From positions 88,702 through 152,701 of the forward strand of contig CAZZZL010000006.1 of the NCBI GenBank assembly GCA_964658655.1: a stretch of 64,000 bases of DNA, in the 5' to 3' direction. Positions 54,617 through 63,399 of this stretch are shown in pieces (position 1 is the first letter of the stretch; every line of letters starts with the position of its first letter). Below the pieces are notes generated by a model. It saw only the letters and a program-made list of their open reading frames with translations, searched no databases and was not told the origin of the DNA. The DNA comes from G963692885 sp964658655. Its GTDB lineage: Bacteria; Acidobacteriota; Terriglobia; Terriglobales; Acidobacteriaceae. The position numbers and the translations under genes were made by a program.

Positions 54617-55804
54617 ATGGACCCCATTCAAAATCCGTATTCCCCCGGCGCCGGATCTCCGCCACCAGAACTGGCCGGCCGCGATCGCATCCGGGAGCAG
54701 GTTCGCGTAGCGATTGCGCGAATCCGGGTAGGAAATGCGGCTAAAAGTGTTCTCATGGTTGGCCTGAGGGGGGTCGGAAAAACGGTATTGCTTGATCAGA
54801 TGAGATCTGATGCAGAACGAGCAGGAGTCCAGACTATTCGGATCGAAGCTCCTGAAAACAGGTCTCTGCCGGCGATTCTTGCGCCACAGCTTCGATTGGC
54901 ACTCCTAAGGCTGAGCCATACCGAGGCGGCGAAAAAGCTTGCCGTTCGTGGACTGAAAGCTTTAGCCGGCTTTGCAAAGGGATTGAAGTTCAAGTACCAC
55001 GACATTGAAGTAGGGCTCGATTTTGAAGCTGAAGCAGGTTTGGCAGACAATGGCGATCTTGAAGGAGACCTCAGTGCACTCCTTGAGCAGGTCGGGGGCG
55101 CCGCCAAGAGCGCCGGCACGGCCGTGGCCCTTTTCATCGACGAGTTGCAATACCTGCAAGAAGATCAATTTGCCGCACTCATTTCGGCCCTGCACCGCTG
55201 TGCGCAAGGTAAATTGCCGGTGACAGTGGTGGGTGCCGGTCTGCCTCAACTTCTAGCTCTAGCTGGAAACGCTAAATCCTATGCGGAGAGACTCTTCGAC
55301 TTTCCGCAGATCGGAGCGCTAGAACCTCAGGAGGCCGAACTTGCGATCGTCAAGCCCGCTCGTGAAAAGGGCACTGACTTCACCCCCGACGCCGTCCTTG
55401 AAATCATCGAACGTACTCGTGGGTATCCTTACTTTCTTCAGGAATGGGGAAAGCACTCCTGGGACATTGCTCACAGCAGCCCGATCACGCTTCGCAACGT
55501 GACGGCTGCATCGACCGAAGCGATTGCAGCTCTGGATGAAAGCTTCTTCCGTGTTCGTTTCGACAGGCTGACCCCGAAAGAAAAGCAATATTTGAGAGCG
55601 ATGGCAGAGTTGGGACCCGGTCCGCACCGTTCCGGCGATATTGCCGCTCTCGTGGGCAAGCCAACCAACTCCCTCGGGCCTTTGCGGGCCAGCCTCATCC
55701 TCAAAGGAATGATCTGGAGCCCTAATCATGGGGATACATCGTTCACTGTTCCACTATTTGACGAGTTCATGAAGAGAATCATGCCAGACGCCGACTGGAC
55801 CTAG
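54617..55804 (+). CDS. AAA-type P-loop ATPase
   Basis: 395 residues. Walker A is GLRGVGKT (residues ~50-57) and Walker B is VALFIDELQYL (~residue 171). Then come GAGLPQLLALAGNAKSYAER (sensor-like strand) and, after RTRGYPYFLQEWGKHSWD, a C-terminal winged-helix-like part (LTPKEKQYLRAMAELGPGPH). The layout resembles Orc1/Cdc6- and MalT/STAND-like AAA ATPases of the COG1672 kind, often on mobile elements. Possible roles are partner-protein remodelling or DNA handling; the exact role is unknown. No strong ribosome binding site. It is the first intact gene after the integrase. Confidence 0.8.
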   Translation: MDPIQNPYSPGAGSPPPELAGRDRIREQVRVAIARIRVGNAAKSVLMVGLRGVGKTVLLDQMRSDAERAGVQTIRIEAPENRSLPAILAPQLRLALLRLSHTEAAKKLAVRGLKALAGFAKGLKFKYHDIEVGLDFEAEAGLADNGDLEGDLSALLEQVGGAAKSAGTAVALFIDELQYLQEDQFAALISALHRCAQGKLPVTVVGAGLPQLLALAGNAKSYAERLFDFPQIGALEPQEAELAIVKPAREKGTDFTPDAVLEIIERTRGYPYFLQEWGKHSWDIAHSSPITLRNVTAASTEAIAALDESFFRVRFDRLTPKEKQYLRAMAELGPGPHRSGDIAALVGKPTNSLGPLRASLILKGMIWSPNHGDTSFTVPLFDEFMKRIMPDADWT

Positions 55805-55988
55805 GCTCAGCCCATACTTTGTAGACGCGGCGTTGGTGAAGGCAGCTTGCTAATACGGAGCCAAAGATTTTGCTAGGCCTGCGATGCGCGGACGAGGTTG
55901 AGGCGGCTATGCGGGAGCTAATCACTTTCTCCCGCACGGTCTCAGGCTGCGCTCTTTTTCCGTTGTTGTTGGTCTGGGTAGGGCAAGA

Positions 55989-56405
55989 CTATCCGCGGAC
56001 ATGCCGGTCTAGATTGAAGGCATCCGCGAAGCCTTGTAGCCGCAGGTTGTTGTCCCAGGTCATCGCAAATCGTTCATGCTGTTTGTGCAACGACTCGAGA
56101 CACACGTAGTGATCGCGAACGATATTTCGGCTCCATTGCTCGACGCCAACGAAGTCGTTCCAATAGTAGAAGGGAATCAGCTCCGGGCCGTTTTTGACGG
56201 CCAGCTCGAAACACATCTCCGGGTCACGCATGAGGTCGCCATTCTGCTCGCCATAGTGGGCGACTGAGATCACGGGAAGCCCGGTGGGACCAGGTTCACC
56301 GACAGCCTCGATGACGAGTTCCATGTACGGCAGATTTTCGATTTTCAGATAGAGACCAGGATGCCATCCACCGGCTCTCGAGAGAATGTTGAGGATCGTC
56401 CGCAT
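55989..56405 (-). CDS. DUF6908-domain protein
   Basis: 139 residues. The phrase ISVAHYGEQNGDLMRDPEMC, followed by ELAVKNGPELIPFYYWNDF, is the hallmark of this conserved family. It occurs on plasmids and integrated elements; function unknown. The ATG at 56405 follows GGAGG at 7-base spacing; a GTG directly before it (56408) is less likely. Lone leftward gene in the mobile island. Confidence 0.82.
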   Translation of the reverse strand: MRTILNILSRAGGWHPGLYLKIENLPYMELVIEAVGEPGPTGLPVISVAHYGEQNGDLMRDPEMCFELAVKNGPELIPFYYWNDFVGVEQWSRNIVRDHYVCLESLHKQHERFAMTWDNNLRLQGFADAFNLDRHVRG

Positions 56406-56408
56406 CAC

Positions 56409-57015
56409 GCCACCTCCATGGTTGGTGCATCGGTTCTGTTCTTCGTTGTCGATCTCTGGATTTCTGAAAGATCTGTCATGGGGTGTTTCCTCCGTTTTTA
56501 AATGGCTGTGCTGTGTTTGCTTTCAAACACGCCTTGGCTCTGGCCCACGCCAGCAGGGGCGGCAAGTGCAAGAGGAGGGGTTCCCCATCCTTGAAGAGGA
56601 AGCGCGAGCTGGAACGGAAAGGGCGGAGCGCAGCGCAGGTCTGCACAAGCGAAACCGAGGTCCTCAGCGGGTGTTATTTGCCCGCTGGGGTGGTGAAGTG
56701 CGGAAGATTGGGGTGCCTCTTGCACGCGCCAGGGACGGAGTCCATCAGGGAGCTTTGTCTTCTTTGCTTATTTCCAAGCGCACGTTGTGACCTGCTTGTT
56801 TTTGTACTTAAAGCACTGGAGCGGAGCTTCGATGCCCGGATGACCTGTCGTCATCATCTTGGGTTGGCGTTTCGACTCGGGAATCGCTGCACGCACACTG
56901 GACTTAACAGAAGGTGTTCTTTTCGCCATACTGTTGTTGTGGGAGGAGCTTGGCGGCCGCAGGATGACTGCCTTCAGCTTCCCGTGTCAAACGCTAGGGA
57001 GCGGCAAACGAACGG
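56409..57015. other. gap of about 600 bp without a clear gene
   Basis: Open frames exist on both strands but have no recognisable family. A hairpin CAGCGGG (56665-56671) with CCCGCTG (56681-56687) is present. The GC-rich, purine-rich middle (about 56,550-56,650) might belong to a structured leader, but I cannot identify one. Confidence 0.4.
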
Positions 57016-57240
57016 ATGAACGGAGGAATCGTGCCAGAGAAGAAGGCAGCCACCAAGGCTGTTGCGAAGAAGAAGAGTGTAAAAGAGAAACCGTCCGCGA
57101 AAACAAATGTGTCATCACCCACGCACGAAGAGATTGCACTACGCGCATACGCGAAATGGGAAGAACATGGCCGCCATCATGGATTCGATGAAAGGCATTG
57201 GCTCGATGCCGAGAGCGAAATTCTCAGCCAGGCCGGGTAA
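57016..57240 (+). CDS. DUF2934 small protein
   Basis: 74 residues. A Lys/Ala-rich N-terminus precedes the family core HEEIALRAYAKWEEHGRHHG then RHWLDAESEIL, which fits the DUF2934 pattern (IRxRAYxxWExxGRPxGxxxxxWLxAExEL). Members are very common in Acidobacteriota and Proteobacteria; function unknown. GGAGG lies inside the first codons, so a GTG start at 57031 is possible. Confidence 0.75.
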   Translation: MNGGIVPEKKAATKAVAKKKSVKEKPSAKTNVSSPTHEEIALRAYAKWEEHGRHHGFDERHWLDAESEILSQAG

Positions 57241-57312
57241 GTGAAATATCTACAGTTATTCGATTCGAAGGAGAGGAATCTTGGCCGACGCAAAGCGGGT
57301 TTTTCGGGAGGT

Positions 57313-58023
57313 TTATCTGACCGATGGCGTCGAATGCTTGGGGCGCGGGCGTTGCCTTAGCGAGGTGATGCCGGCGAGGACTAGATCGATCCCGGCAAGA
57401 AAGTCGGCCCGGTCATCGTGACTCCGCATGCGTCCGGCTACGCTTTTGGCAAACGGATACTCCATCTCATCGAGCCGGGACCACGCTGTCGAAACCGCTT
57501 CGAGAAAGTGAGCTCGATCAAGGTTTTGCACTCTGGCGAGATGACGGTTTGCGGCGTTCTGCCTGCAGATGCCAAGGATGAAGGCCATGAGAGTGCCCAC
57601 AGCGGCCCATTGCTGCCCCGCTGGCACCTTGAGCGCGCGGACCTGCTGGCCGATGCGTTCGAGGACGTGCACGACGGGCGACGCGCCTGGAGCGCTGGTG
57701 AGTGCCGATCCAATCCACGGATGCGCCTCGTTCACGTCGAATAAGCCAAGCGCGACCGCTCGAATTGTTTTCTCCGGTGTTGTGGTGGCGATGTGGTTCA
57801 TCGTTCGTACTACCAGCGCCTCGCAGGCTGCCGTCAGCAGATCGCTCTTGTTAGCAATATGCCAGTAGATGGCACCCGGCCCGGTGGCAAGCTGCTCGGA
57901 GAGAGCGCGGAACGTGAGACCGTCTTCGCCGGCACGATCGAGCAGCGCAATGGCAGTCTCGATAATGCTTTCGCGTGAAAGGCCTTCTTCCCGCCGCTGG
58001 ATGCTCCGACGCTGTCTCGCCAT
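57313..58023 (-). CDS. TetR-family repressor
   Basis: 236 residues. N-terminal helix-turn-helix: LSRESIIETAIALLDRAGED then LTFRALSEQLATGPGAIYWH and IANKSDLLTAACEAL, matching the TetR signature closely, with a C-terminal ligand-binding region of the TetR_C type. It is divergent from the flavin monooxygenase gene. The 61 bp between the two genes holds two inverted-repeat operators, so it most likely represses both, and its inducer may be the monooxygenase substrate or a drug. Confidence 0.9.
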   Translation of the reverse strand: MARQRRSIQRREEGLSRESIIETAIALLDRAGEDGLTFRALSEQLATGPGAIYWHIANKSDLLTAACEALVVRTMNHIATTTPEKTIRAVALGLFDVNEAHPWIGSALTSAPGASPVVHVLERIGQQVRALKVPAGQQWAAVGTLMAFILGICRQNAANRHLARVQNLDRAHFLEAVSTAWSRLDEMEYPFAKSVAGRMRSHDDRADFLAGIDLVLAGITSLRQRPRPKHSTPSVR

Positions 58024-58041
58024 ACTCTATGTTGACACAAA

Positions 58042-58078
58042 TGGAATGGTGTTCCAAAGTAGATGGAACGCCATTCCA
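58042..58078. promoter_or_regulatory. double TetR operator between tetR-like and monooxygenase genes
   Basis: Two 15-bp boxes, TGGAATGGTGTTCCA (58042-58056) and TGGAACGCCATTCCA (58064-58078), each a TGGAA-N5-TTCCA palindrome. The second is the reverse complement of the first with one change. Centres are 22 bp apart, two DNA turns, on the same face of the helix. A TTGACA at 58032-58037 may be the promoter -35 box. Confidence 0.8.
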
Positions 58079-58105
58079 TAAGGGATGTTTCGCGCGGAGG
58101 TGAGC

Positions 58106-59281
58106 ATGAGTGGGCTAGACGAGAAGACGGTTGCCATCGTCGGTGGCGGGCCCGGCGGGCTCACGTTGGCGCGACTGTTACAGCAGGGCGGTGCGAAGGT
58201 CACGGTGTACGAGAGGGACCGAAGCCGCAGTGCGCGGATCCAGGGCAGTGCGTTGGATCTCCACGAAGACTCCGGGCTGGCTGCGCTTGAAGCGGCCGGG
58301 CTGATGGATGCATTCTGGGCCAACCACCGGCCGGACCTGAATCGTCTCCGGCTTACTGATGCCAGGGGAACAATTCTCTATGAACATTCCCGCCGGATGT
58401 CCGGCGCGGGACAACGTCCCGAGATAGAGCGCGGACCGCTACGGGATATTCTGCTGGACTCGCTTGAGCCGGGCACTGTGCAATGGGATTGCAAGCTGGA
58501 AGCTGCGGAGGCGCAGGGTAAGCAGGTCTTGTTGCATTTCGCGGGCGGCAGAACGGCCGTGGCTGACATCGCGATTGGTAGCGACGGTGCGAACTCGCGA
58601 TTGCGGGAGACGGTCACTCCCCTCCGGCCGGAGTATGTCGGGGTGTCGCTAGTAGAAGGCCTGGTTCCCGCTGCACAGCGGGCCGTCCCGGAGTTGTGGG
58701 AGTTGGTCGGCGGGTCCGCCTTGATCGCCCTGGGAGGCGAAAGGACGATCGGTATAGGAACCAAGCCGGATGGCAGTGTGCTGCTTTATGCGGGATTGAA
58801 GACTGACGGCGACGACGCGCGGCAGAGCCTGGAAGCGGCCAGTGGCCCGGAGCAGCGAGTGGCATGGTTTCACGCCAACTTCGAAGGATGGAGCCAGCTC
58901 TGGGACACGCTCTTCAGGGAAGCGGTGTCACTGGTTTGGCGTCCGCTCCTCGTTTGCCCCATAGATCAGCACTGGAAGTCGAAGCCAAACGTTACGCTGA
59001 TTGGTGATGCAGCGCACGTGATGCCGCCATATGCAGGCGAAGGTGTGAATATGGCGATGCTGGATGCTTTGGTGCTGTCGAAACTTCTGCTCAGCGAAGA
59101 GACGCTTTCTGCCGCGATCGCGACCTATGAGGCGGAGATGTTTGCCCGGATGCGGGAGATGACGGCCGACACCATGTCAAACACGGAGATGTTCTACGCG
59201 CCGGATGCCGCCGACCGTGTGGTCGCCCTGTTTCGTAGCTTCGGTGGGGCTGAGGCGGTCTCGCCCGCTACGCAGGCCTGA
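58106..59281 (+). CDS. FAD-dependent monooxygenase (TetX/PHBH-like)
   Basis: About 391 residues. The start at 58106 is set by GGAGG five bases upstream (the frame is open from 58085). FAD-binding GGGPGGLTLARLLQQGG at the N-terminus, the DG motif IGSDGANSRLRE, and the GD motif LIGDAAHVMPPYAGEGVNMA are all in place for a class A flavoprotein hydroxylase. This group includes the tetracycline-inactivating TetX and many aromatic hydroxylases; the similarity alone does not prove drug inactivation. It is controlled, by position, by the divergent TetR-type repressor, an arrangement common for drug- or aromatic-induced enzymes. It lies in the mobile island. Confidence 0.88.
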   Translation: MSGLDEKTVAIVGGGPGGLTLARLLQQGGAKVTVYERDRSRSARIQGSALDLHEDSGLAALEAAGLMDAFWANHRPDLNRLRLTDARGTILYEHSRRMSGAGQRPEIERGPLRDILLDSLEPGTVQWDCKLEAAEAQGKQVLLHFAGGRTAVADIAIGSDGANSRLRETVTPLRPEYVGVSLVEGLVPAAQRAVPELWELVGGSALIALGGERTIGIGTKPDGSVLLYAGLKTDGDDARQSLEAASGPEQRVAWFHANFEGWSQLWDTLFREAVSLVWRPLLVCPIDQHWKSKPNVTLIGDAAHVMPPYAGEGVNMAMLDALVLSKLLLSEETLSAAIATYEAEMFARMREMTADTMSNTEMFYAPDAADRVVALFRSFGGAEAVSPATQA

Positions 59282-59879
59282 TGGGACCCCTAGGCTCAGA
59301 AACGTAGGGTGGGCCGCGCCGTACGTACAGCCTGATATATCGGCATGTCGTAAGCAATCATTGATCACGCGAAAAGCATTTCACAGGGCCGATGTCCCCG
59401 GCGGTGGCTCAAATCCGTGCTCGATGAGTGCTTTGGCCTGTTGTCGCCAGTTGAGATCTGGATTGGAAAACACAGGCTGACGCTCTCCGTGGTCAGAACT
59501 TCGACCTCAAGCAGATCATGCCGTGAAAGAGGCATCGTCGGAACATTCCCAGAAAATGCCGGGCACTTTTGCCAAATCACTCGCGATTGCGATCAAGCGT
59601 AGCAGTGACCCATATGAAAATACCGCTTGACCCTCCCCCAACGTCAGGCCCCACACTTGTTCTCAGTAGGAGGGGATCCGTCACATGTTCCGCATTCAGC
59701 TAATCAGCTCATGACATTCATGGGCGCTACTGATGGCATCATTGGTTTGGCGTACTCGGGCGACGGAAAACTTCTCATGCGTTCCCTAGATGACACGATC
59801 AGATTTATTGATCCCAGCACAGGCCGAGAGCTTTCGAGATTAAACGTGGGTGCCGTCACTAGTCGATGCGGGGAAATAA
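59282..59879. other. gap with a WD40-like scrap
   Basis: A short plus-strand piece (59711-59848) reads ATDGIIGLAYSGDGKLLMRS then LDDTIRFIDPSTGRELSRL, a single WD40 repeat with no propeller around it. It runs into the 3' end of the next (leftward) gene. The rest of the gap has no recognisable gene. Confidence 0.5.
59711..59848 (+). pseudogene. single WD40-repeat remnant
   Basis: About 46 codons forming one WD40-like unit (IIGLAYSGDGKLL, then TIRFIDPSTGREL). A functional WD40 propeller needs about seven, so this is a fragment cut off at both sides, probably by the insertion of the following genes. Confidence 0.55.
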
Positions 59880-60776
59880 TTACTCGTCCTTCTTCGTTGG
59901 CATGGTCTCTTTGTGAAGATAGGGAGTGTCCGGCGACTCAATCGCGCTTAGACTCTGGGTGATTTGGGTCAGTAGTGCGATATAGGCGTTTGTACGGTCC
60001 TCGCCCTTCACGCTTTTGATTTCAAGTATGGCGATTTGATCTTGGGCGTACCGCACCAGCGAACGAAGCTTCTTGTAACGAGCATCCGATGATTGTGCGT
60101 TTTCATCAATCTGGAAATGCTGCTTCGTTGCGGAACAGAGAATGACTATCAAGCCGAAGACGCTCAGCCAAGTTTTCGAGATTGTCGATTGCGCCAGTGA
60201 AGTTGTGAGCATCGCACCGACGATGTACTGGCCGAATGTGAGGGTTTGAGAAGTCCGGTGGGACCATTTTGCGGTCGACTGCTGGCGCTCCCGTTCTTCA
60301 ATGATCTCCTCAAGACGTTTACGGACCTGGTCGCGCGCTTTTGCCATCGCTGTAATCCTATGCAGATTCTCAGCGCTATCCTCTGTCCGTGACCGGCCCC
60401 TCTCGATTGGATAGGTTTCGGATTCTTCTTGTGAGAAGGTCGTACCGCTCGTGTGAGATCGATTCCAATTTCCAGAGTGGCTTCGACCGTGGTTTTCTGT
60501 ACGCGTGCCGCTGGAGACGCCTTCGGATTTTGCATAGTTGACGACGTTGCCTTCGGCGTCGATGGTATAGCTTTCGCCGATAGAGATGGTTTGAAAGCCC
60601 TTCCCTGACTCAGCTTTGATCCCCGTCCGGTTACGTCTTATAGCCCAATCGGAGATGGTCTTGACGCTGCTTGCGAGCGTCGCCCCAAGAACGGTGACAA
60701 CCACGCTAGACAGGGCGGCGATGCTGTGAAGATTGCTGAACAGGTGCTGAATCCACTCGACCATGGTGGGAACCAT
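59880..60776 (-). CDS. two-helix membrane protein, SLATT-like
   Basis: 298 residues. An N-terminal hydrophobic segment (LSSVVVTVLGATLASSV) is followed by a polar, Ser/Arg/Glu-rich middle with a predicted helix (AMAKARDQVRKRLEEIIEER) and then two adjacent transmembrane segments (QYIVGAMLTTSLAQSTIS and WLSVFGLIVILCSATKQH), then a helical cytoplasmic tail (ARYKKLRSLVRYAQDQIAIL). Two close helices followed by a long polar helix is the plan of SLATT effector domains of nucleotide-signalling defence systems. The resemblance is structural, not a motif match. It lies in the cluster with the coiled-coil membrane protein and the nuclease-like protein, all leftward. Confidence 0.5.
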   Translation of the reverse strand: MVPTMVEWIQHLFSNLHSIAALSSVVVTVLGATLASSVKTISDWAIRRNRTGIKAESGKGFQTISIGESYTIDAEGNVVNYAKSEGVSSGTRTENHGRSHSGNWNRSHTSGTTFSQEESETYPIERGRSRTEDSAENLHRITAMAKARDQVRKRLEEIIEERERQQSTAKWSHRTSQTLTFGQYIVGAMLTTSLAQSTISKTWLSVFGLIVILCSATKQHFQIDENAQSSDARYKKLRSLVRYAQDQIAILEIKSVKGEDRTNAYIALLTQITQSLSAIESPDTPYLHKETMPTKKDE

Positions 60777-61027
60777 GATAACCGGCGCTATCCCTTATCA
60801 GCCGGCCCGTCGCCGATTGATTTAAGGAAATCAGCCCTGCACGTTCTCGCCATGCTCTCCTGGCCGTTCAGGAACATGCCGAATGCAGCTGCGGCATCTA
60901 GCTTCGGACAGAATGCGATGAGGGTGTCTTCATGCCACGTATCTGCGACGATGTGACTTCGCGCGCCGGTAATGCCTTGAAACGTGTTGGTGGCTTGTCT
61001 GTCATGGCAAGAGGGTAAATCGTAGAC
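60777..61027. other. gap between membrane-protein genes
   Basis: 250 bp with no gene; contains no obvious terminator. The two flanking genes face the same way, so they may share a transcript. Confidence 0.4.
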
Positions 61028-61789
61028 CTACTTCGGCGGCACGGTTTTCTGAAGTTCTTCGATCTTAGCGTTTGCAGCTTTGACTTGATTGCTCAGGTTC
61101 GCACTGAGGGTCTGTGATTGGCCGAGCCTTGTATTCAGGTCGCCAGTGGTTTTAGAATCAGTCTCCTGCTGTTTTGTAAGAGCATCCTGAGCAGTTTTTT
61201 GTGCGGCACGAGCGTTGGCGGCTTCCTTTTCAAAACTAGTAGCTTGCCCCTGCCAGTAGACGGACATATCTTCAGCACGCTTCGCTTTGTCCTTAAAGTT
61301 GGTTGTGAAGTAGGTGACGACCCCACCCAACATTCCGATCACCACGACCAATGCCCCAAGCGTATTGCCAACGGTCAGATACTTCGCCATGAAGCCGTAT
61401 TCTTCTTTGTCGATCTTTGCCTTTGCATCCGCTGCGGCCTGTTCTTCGGTCGCAGTCGGCTCGGGAGCGGGAGCAGGGAGCGCCCTGACTGCCCATATTG
61501 GGTTTCCGAGTATGGCGCGAATCTTTGACGCCTCGGGCTGAAGGTTAGCTCTCTCCGAATGTAGGCGCCTTATTTCCTCATCAGCTGATGATATGACCGT
61601 CGACGCGACGATCAACATGTCTCGATCTGACGGTCCGCGCTTTTTGTTCTCGAAGATGAAGCGAAATATCTGATTCTGCTTCAGATTGCCAAGAACACGG
61701 TTGCTGTACGTGGTGGGGTTGCTCTCGAAGTATTCGAGCGACAGTTCCTTAGGCCCGTCTTCGAGTGGTGTCTCTTCAGGGTCTGTCAT
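61028..61789 (-). CDS. single-pass membrane protein with coiled-coil tail
   Basis: 253 residues, not recognised. N-terminal soluble helical part (IFRFIFENKKRGPSDRDMLI, then ADEEIRRLHSERANLQ), an Ala/Pro-rich linker (ALPAPAPEPTATEEQAAADA), one transmembrane helix (NTLGALVVVIGMLGGVVTYF), and a long coiled coil (EDMSVYWQGQATSFEKEAAN to ANAKIEELQKTVPPK). This suggests a cytoplasmic-to-outside link, or a sensor or oligomeriser in a membrane. It sits between the SLATT-like and nuclease-like genes on the same strand, which suggests a joint function. Confidence 0.55.
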   Translation of the reverse strand: MTDPEETPLEDGPKELSLEYFESNPTTYSNRVLGNLKQNQIFRFIFENKKRGPSDRDMLIVASTVISSADEEIRRLHSERANLQPEASKIRAILGNPIWAVRALPAPAPEPTATEEQAAADAKAKIDKEEYGFMAKYLTVGNTLGALVVVIGMLGGVVTYFTTNFKDKAKRAEDMSVYWQGQATSFEKEAANARAAQKTAQDALTKQQETDSKTTGDLNTRLGQSQTLSANLSNQVKAANAKIEELQKTVPPK

Positions 61790-61832
61790 GGTGCAGAGAA
61801 TTGTAGCGGACGAACCTCAATTCTCAATTAGG

Positions 61833-62718
61833 TTATTTTTGTTTTGCCCGGACAGCTTTCTTAGCTGCATTTTTGACTTTTCGCGGCTTTCGCGGACTCG
61901 TTCTGTCGTTGGCGAGAAATGCTTTCCAAGTACCGGCCTTGATCCGTTGCATGTCCTTCTGGATTTCACTCTCGGAGATGAAAGCCTCGCCTTGGTAGAT
62001 GACGGCAAAGAACTTCGTCCAATCCTTTGATCCCTTGTACCCCGCCGTATCCTCCACAACGCCGCTGAACGCGACCTTTGCAGCTTCTTCCGTGTTAACC
62101 ATCTTGAATTCGACGTCAGCCCCAACGCTCATAATGCCGCAGTCTGGCTTGAAATCCTTGATTGCTCCATTAACTTGCAGTTTCGTCGTGAAATCGCCCG
62201 GAAACGCAGCCCTCAGATAGTCGTGCATAACTTTCTGAAGTTCCGGCTCATCCGAAGGTTCGATCCCTTGGCGGCGGAGCAATACGTTTGTGTCTCGCAA
62301 CATTGCCTCAGGCTTTGAGAGGGTCCAACCCTCTTCGCTTGTCAGGTGATCGCTGACCGTCATGCTGAGCGCGGATACAACGTGGTCAAGATATTCAATA
62401 ACGGGACTGGTCAGATGATCGAAGTCGCCAAATTGATCCGTGTGACGCAGACCGCCCTTCTGTTTCTTGAACTCAGCCCACTTGGCGATTAGGTCCGCAC
62501 GCGCCCTCGGGCATCTCGGCCGCCTCCAGGACAATCAACAGGTGATCGTAGAGCTGGTCGAAGTGCCAGATCATCGCATCGTCCGGGCTTTCGTAGCTGC
62601 CTTGGTCGTCCCATCCACCGAACTTTACATAGATCATCTCGCGCAACGCGCGCTTGGCTTTGCTGAGGATTGCATCGATCCCGCCGATGGCGTTTTTCAC
62701 CACATCCTTGTCCATCAT
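61833..62718 (-). pseudogene. PD-(D/E)XK nuclease-like protein, interrupted by a frameshift
   Basis: The N-terminal part from ATG 62718 reads MDKDVVKNAIGGIDAILSKA to VLEAAEMPEGA and then goes out of frame, ending at TGA 62473. The C-terminal part (about 220 residues, ending 61833) continues in another frame from ARADLIAKWAEFKKQKGG. It holds DFKPDCGIMSVGADVEFKMV, an Asp followed by Glu-x-Lys (E..K), then SKDWTKFFAVIYQGEAFISE, which fits a PD-(D/E)XK nuclease core. The shift lies in the GC run at 62501-62510. The second part has no good start codon, so a one-base indel (real or sequencing) is likely. With the shift repaired the protein is about 300 residues. It is linked to two membrane-protein genes on the same strand. 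Confidence 0.6.
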
Positions 62719-62834
62719 CACTCCAAGGCAGTTGCCTGAACCAACCAATCATATCGTCCCGCTACACGGCTCTTGAAAGTGGCGACGACTTAGGCATAAT
62801 GTATGTCTCTTGTCCACGCCCCTCAAGGCAAGCG

Positions 62835-63131
62835 ATGACCTCAAATCCGCCTTCGAAGCTCACCATGGCAGCCATTGCAGACCGGCTGGAAGAGGCTGCG
62901 CACACGCTGCGGCGCCTACCGAAGGTCATGGTGCAAGGCTTCAAGAGCAACTGGCCGCAGACCGTTAACGAATTCCACGAAACCTACGGGTATAACGACG
63001 CTGAAGTCCGGCTCGGGCCTCCATCGGCTCGACACATCACGGAGATGGATGAGGCGTTGTCCTGGCTTCTGCTGCTCGACCCGGTGCCAGACTATTCCCG
63101 CAAGCTCTTCGTCCGCGCGGCACAGACATGA
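62835..63131 (+). CDS. DUF6362-like protein, possibly truncated
   Basis: 98 residues. The text MAAIADRLEEAAHTLRRLPK then RLGPPSARHITEMDEALSWL matches the N-terminal part of phage/plasmid DUF6362 proteins. These usually continue with a helix-turn-helix after the WLxxL segment. Here the frame stops at TGA soon after VPDYSRKLFVRAAQT, so the DNA-binding half is missing. The ATG at 62835 has AAGG upstream. Divergent from the nuclease-like gene. Confidence 0.65.
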   Translation: MTSNPPSKLTMAAIADRLEEAAHTLRRLPKVMVQGFKSNWPQTVNEFHETYGYNDAEVRLGPPSARHITEMDEALSWLLLLDPVPDYSRKLFVRAAQT

Positions 63132-63217
63132 CTTAGTGTGTCTGAGTATTAAATTGTCATGAACCGCGAGCCTGCTTACGAACTCATCGCCAGCGGGCTC
63201 GCATCACTCAATCCTCG

Positions 63218-63238
63218 GAGCGCCGCTTTCCGGCGCTC
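63218..63238. terminator. possible terminator hairpin (no U-tract)
   Basis: GAGCGCCG (63218-63225), loop CTTTC, CGGCGCTC (63231-63238): a perfect 8-bp GC-rich stem between the DUF6362-like gene and the convergent SSB gene. Without a T-run, so a rho-independent role is uncertain. Confidence 0.45.
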
Positions 63239-63399
63239 TACGCTTCACAGCCTGAACCACCCCTCCTAGCCACGTTCCGCGTCAGTAGTGCTGGTCGATA
63301 CGTGTCAAATCGCCAATGGACTTATCTAGCAATTCTTTTATGCTGATATTTGGGATAAGAAGGACGGGGCTGTAGGCCCCGTTCTTAAGAGCGGAGCGA

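Noticed and set aside
56483..57019. 178-codon frame in the gap before DUF2934
   Set aside because: No family resemblance, Cys/Arg-rich unlikely composition, and no binding site at the start.
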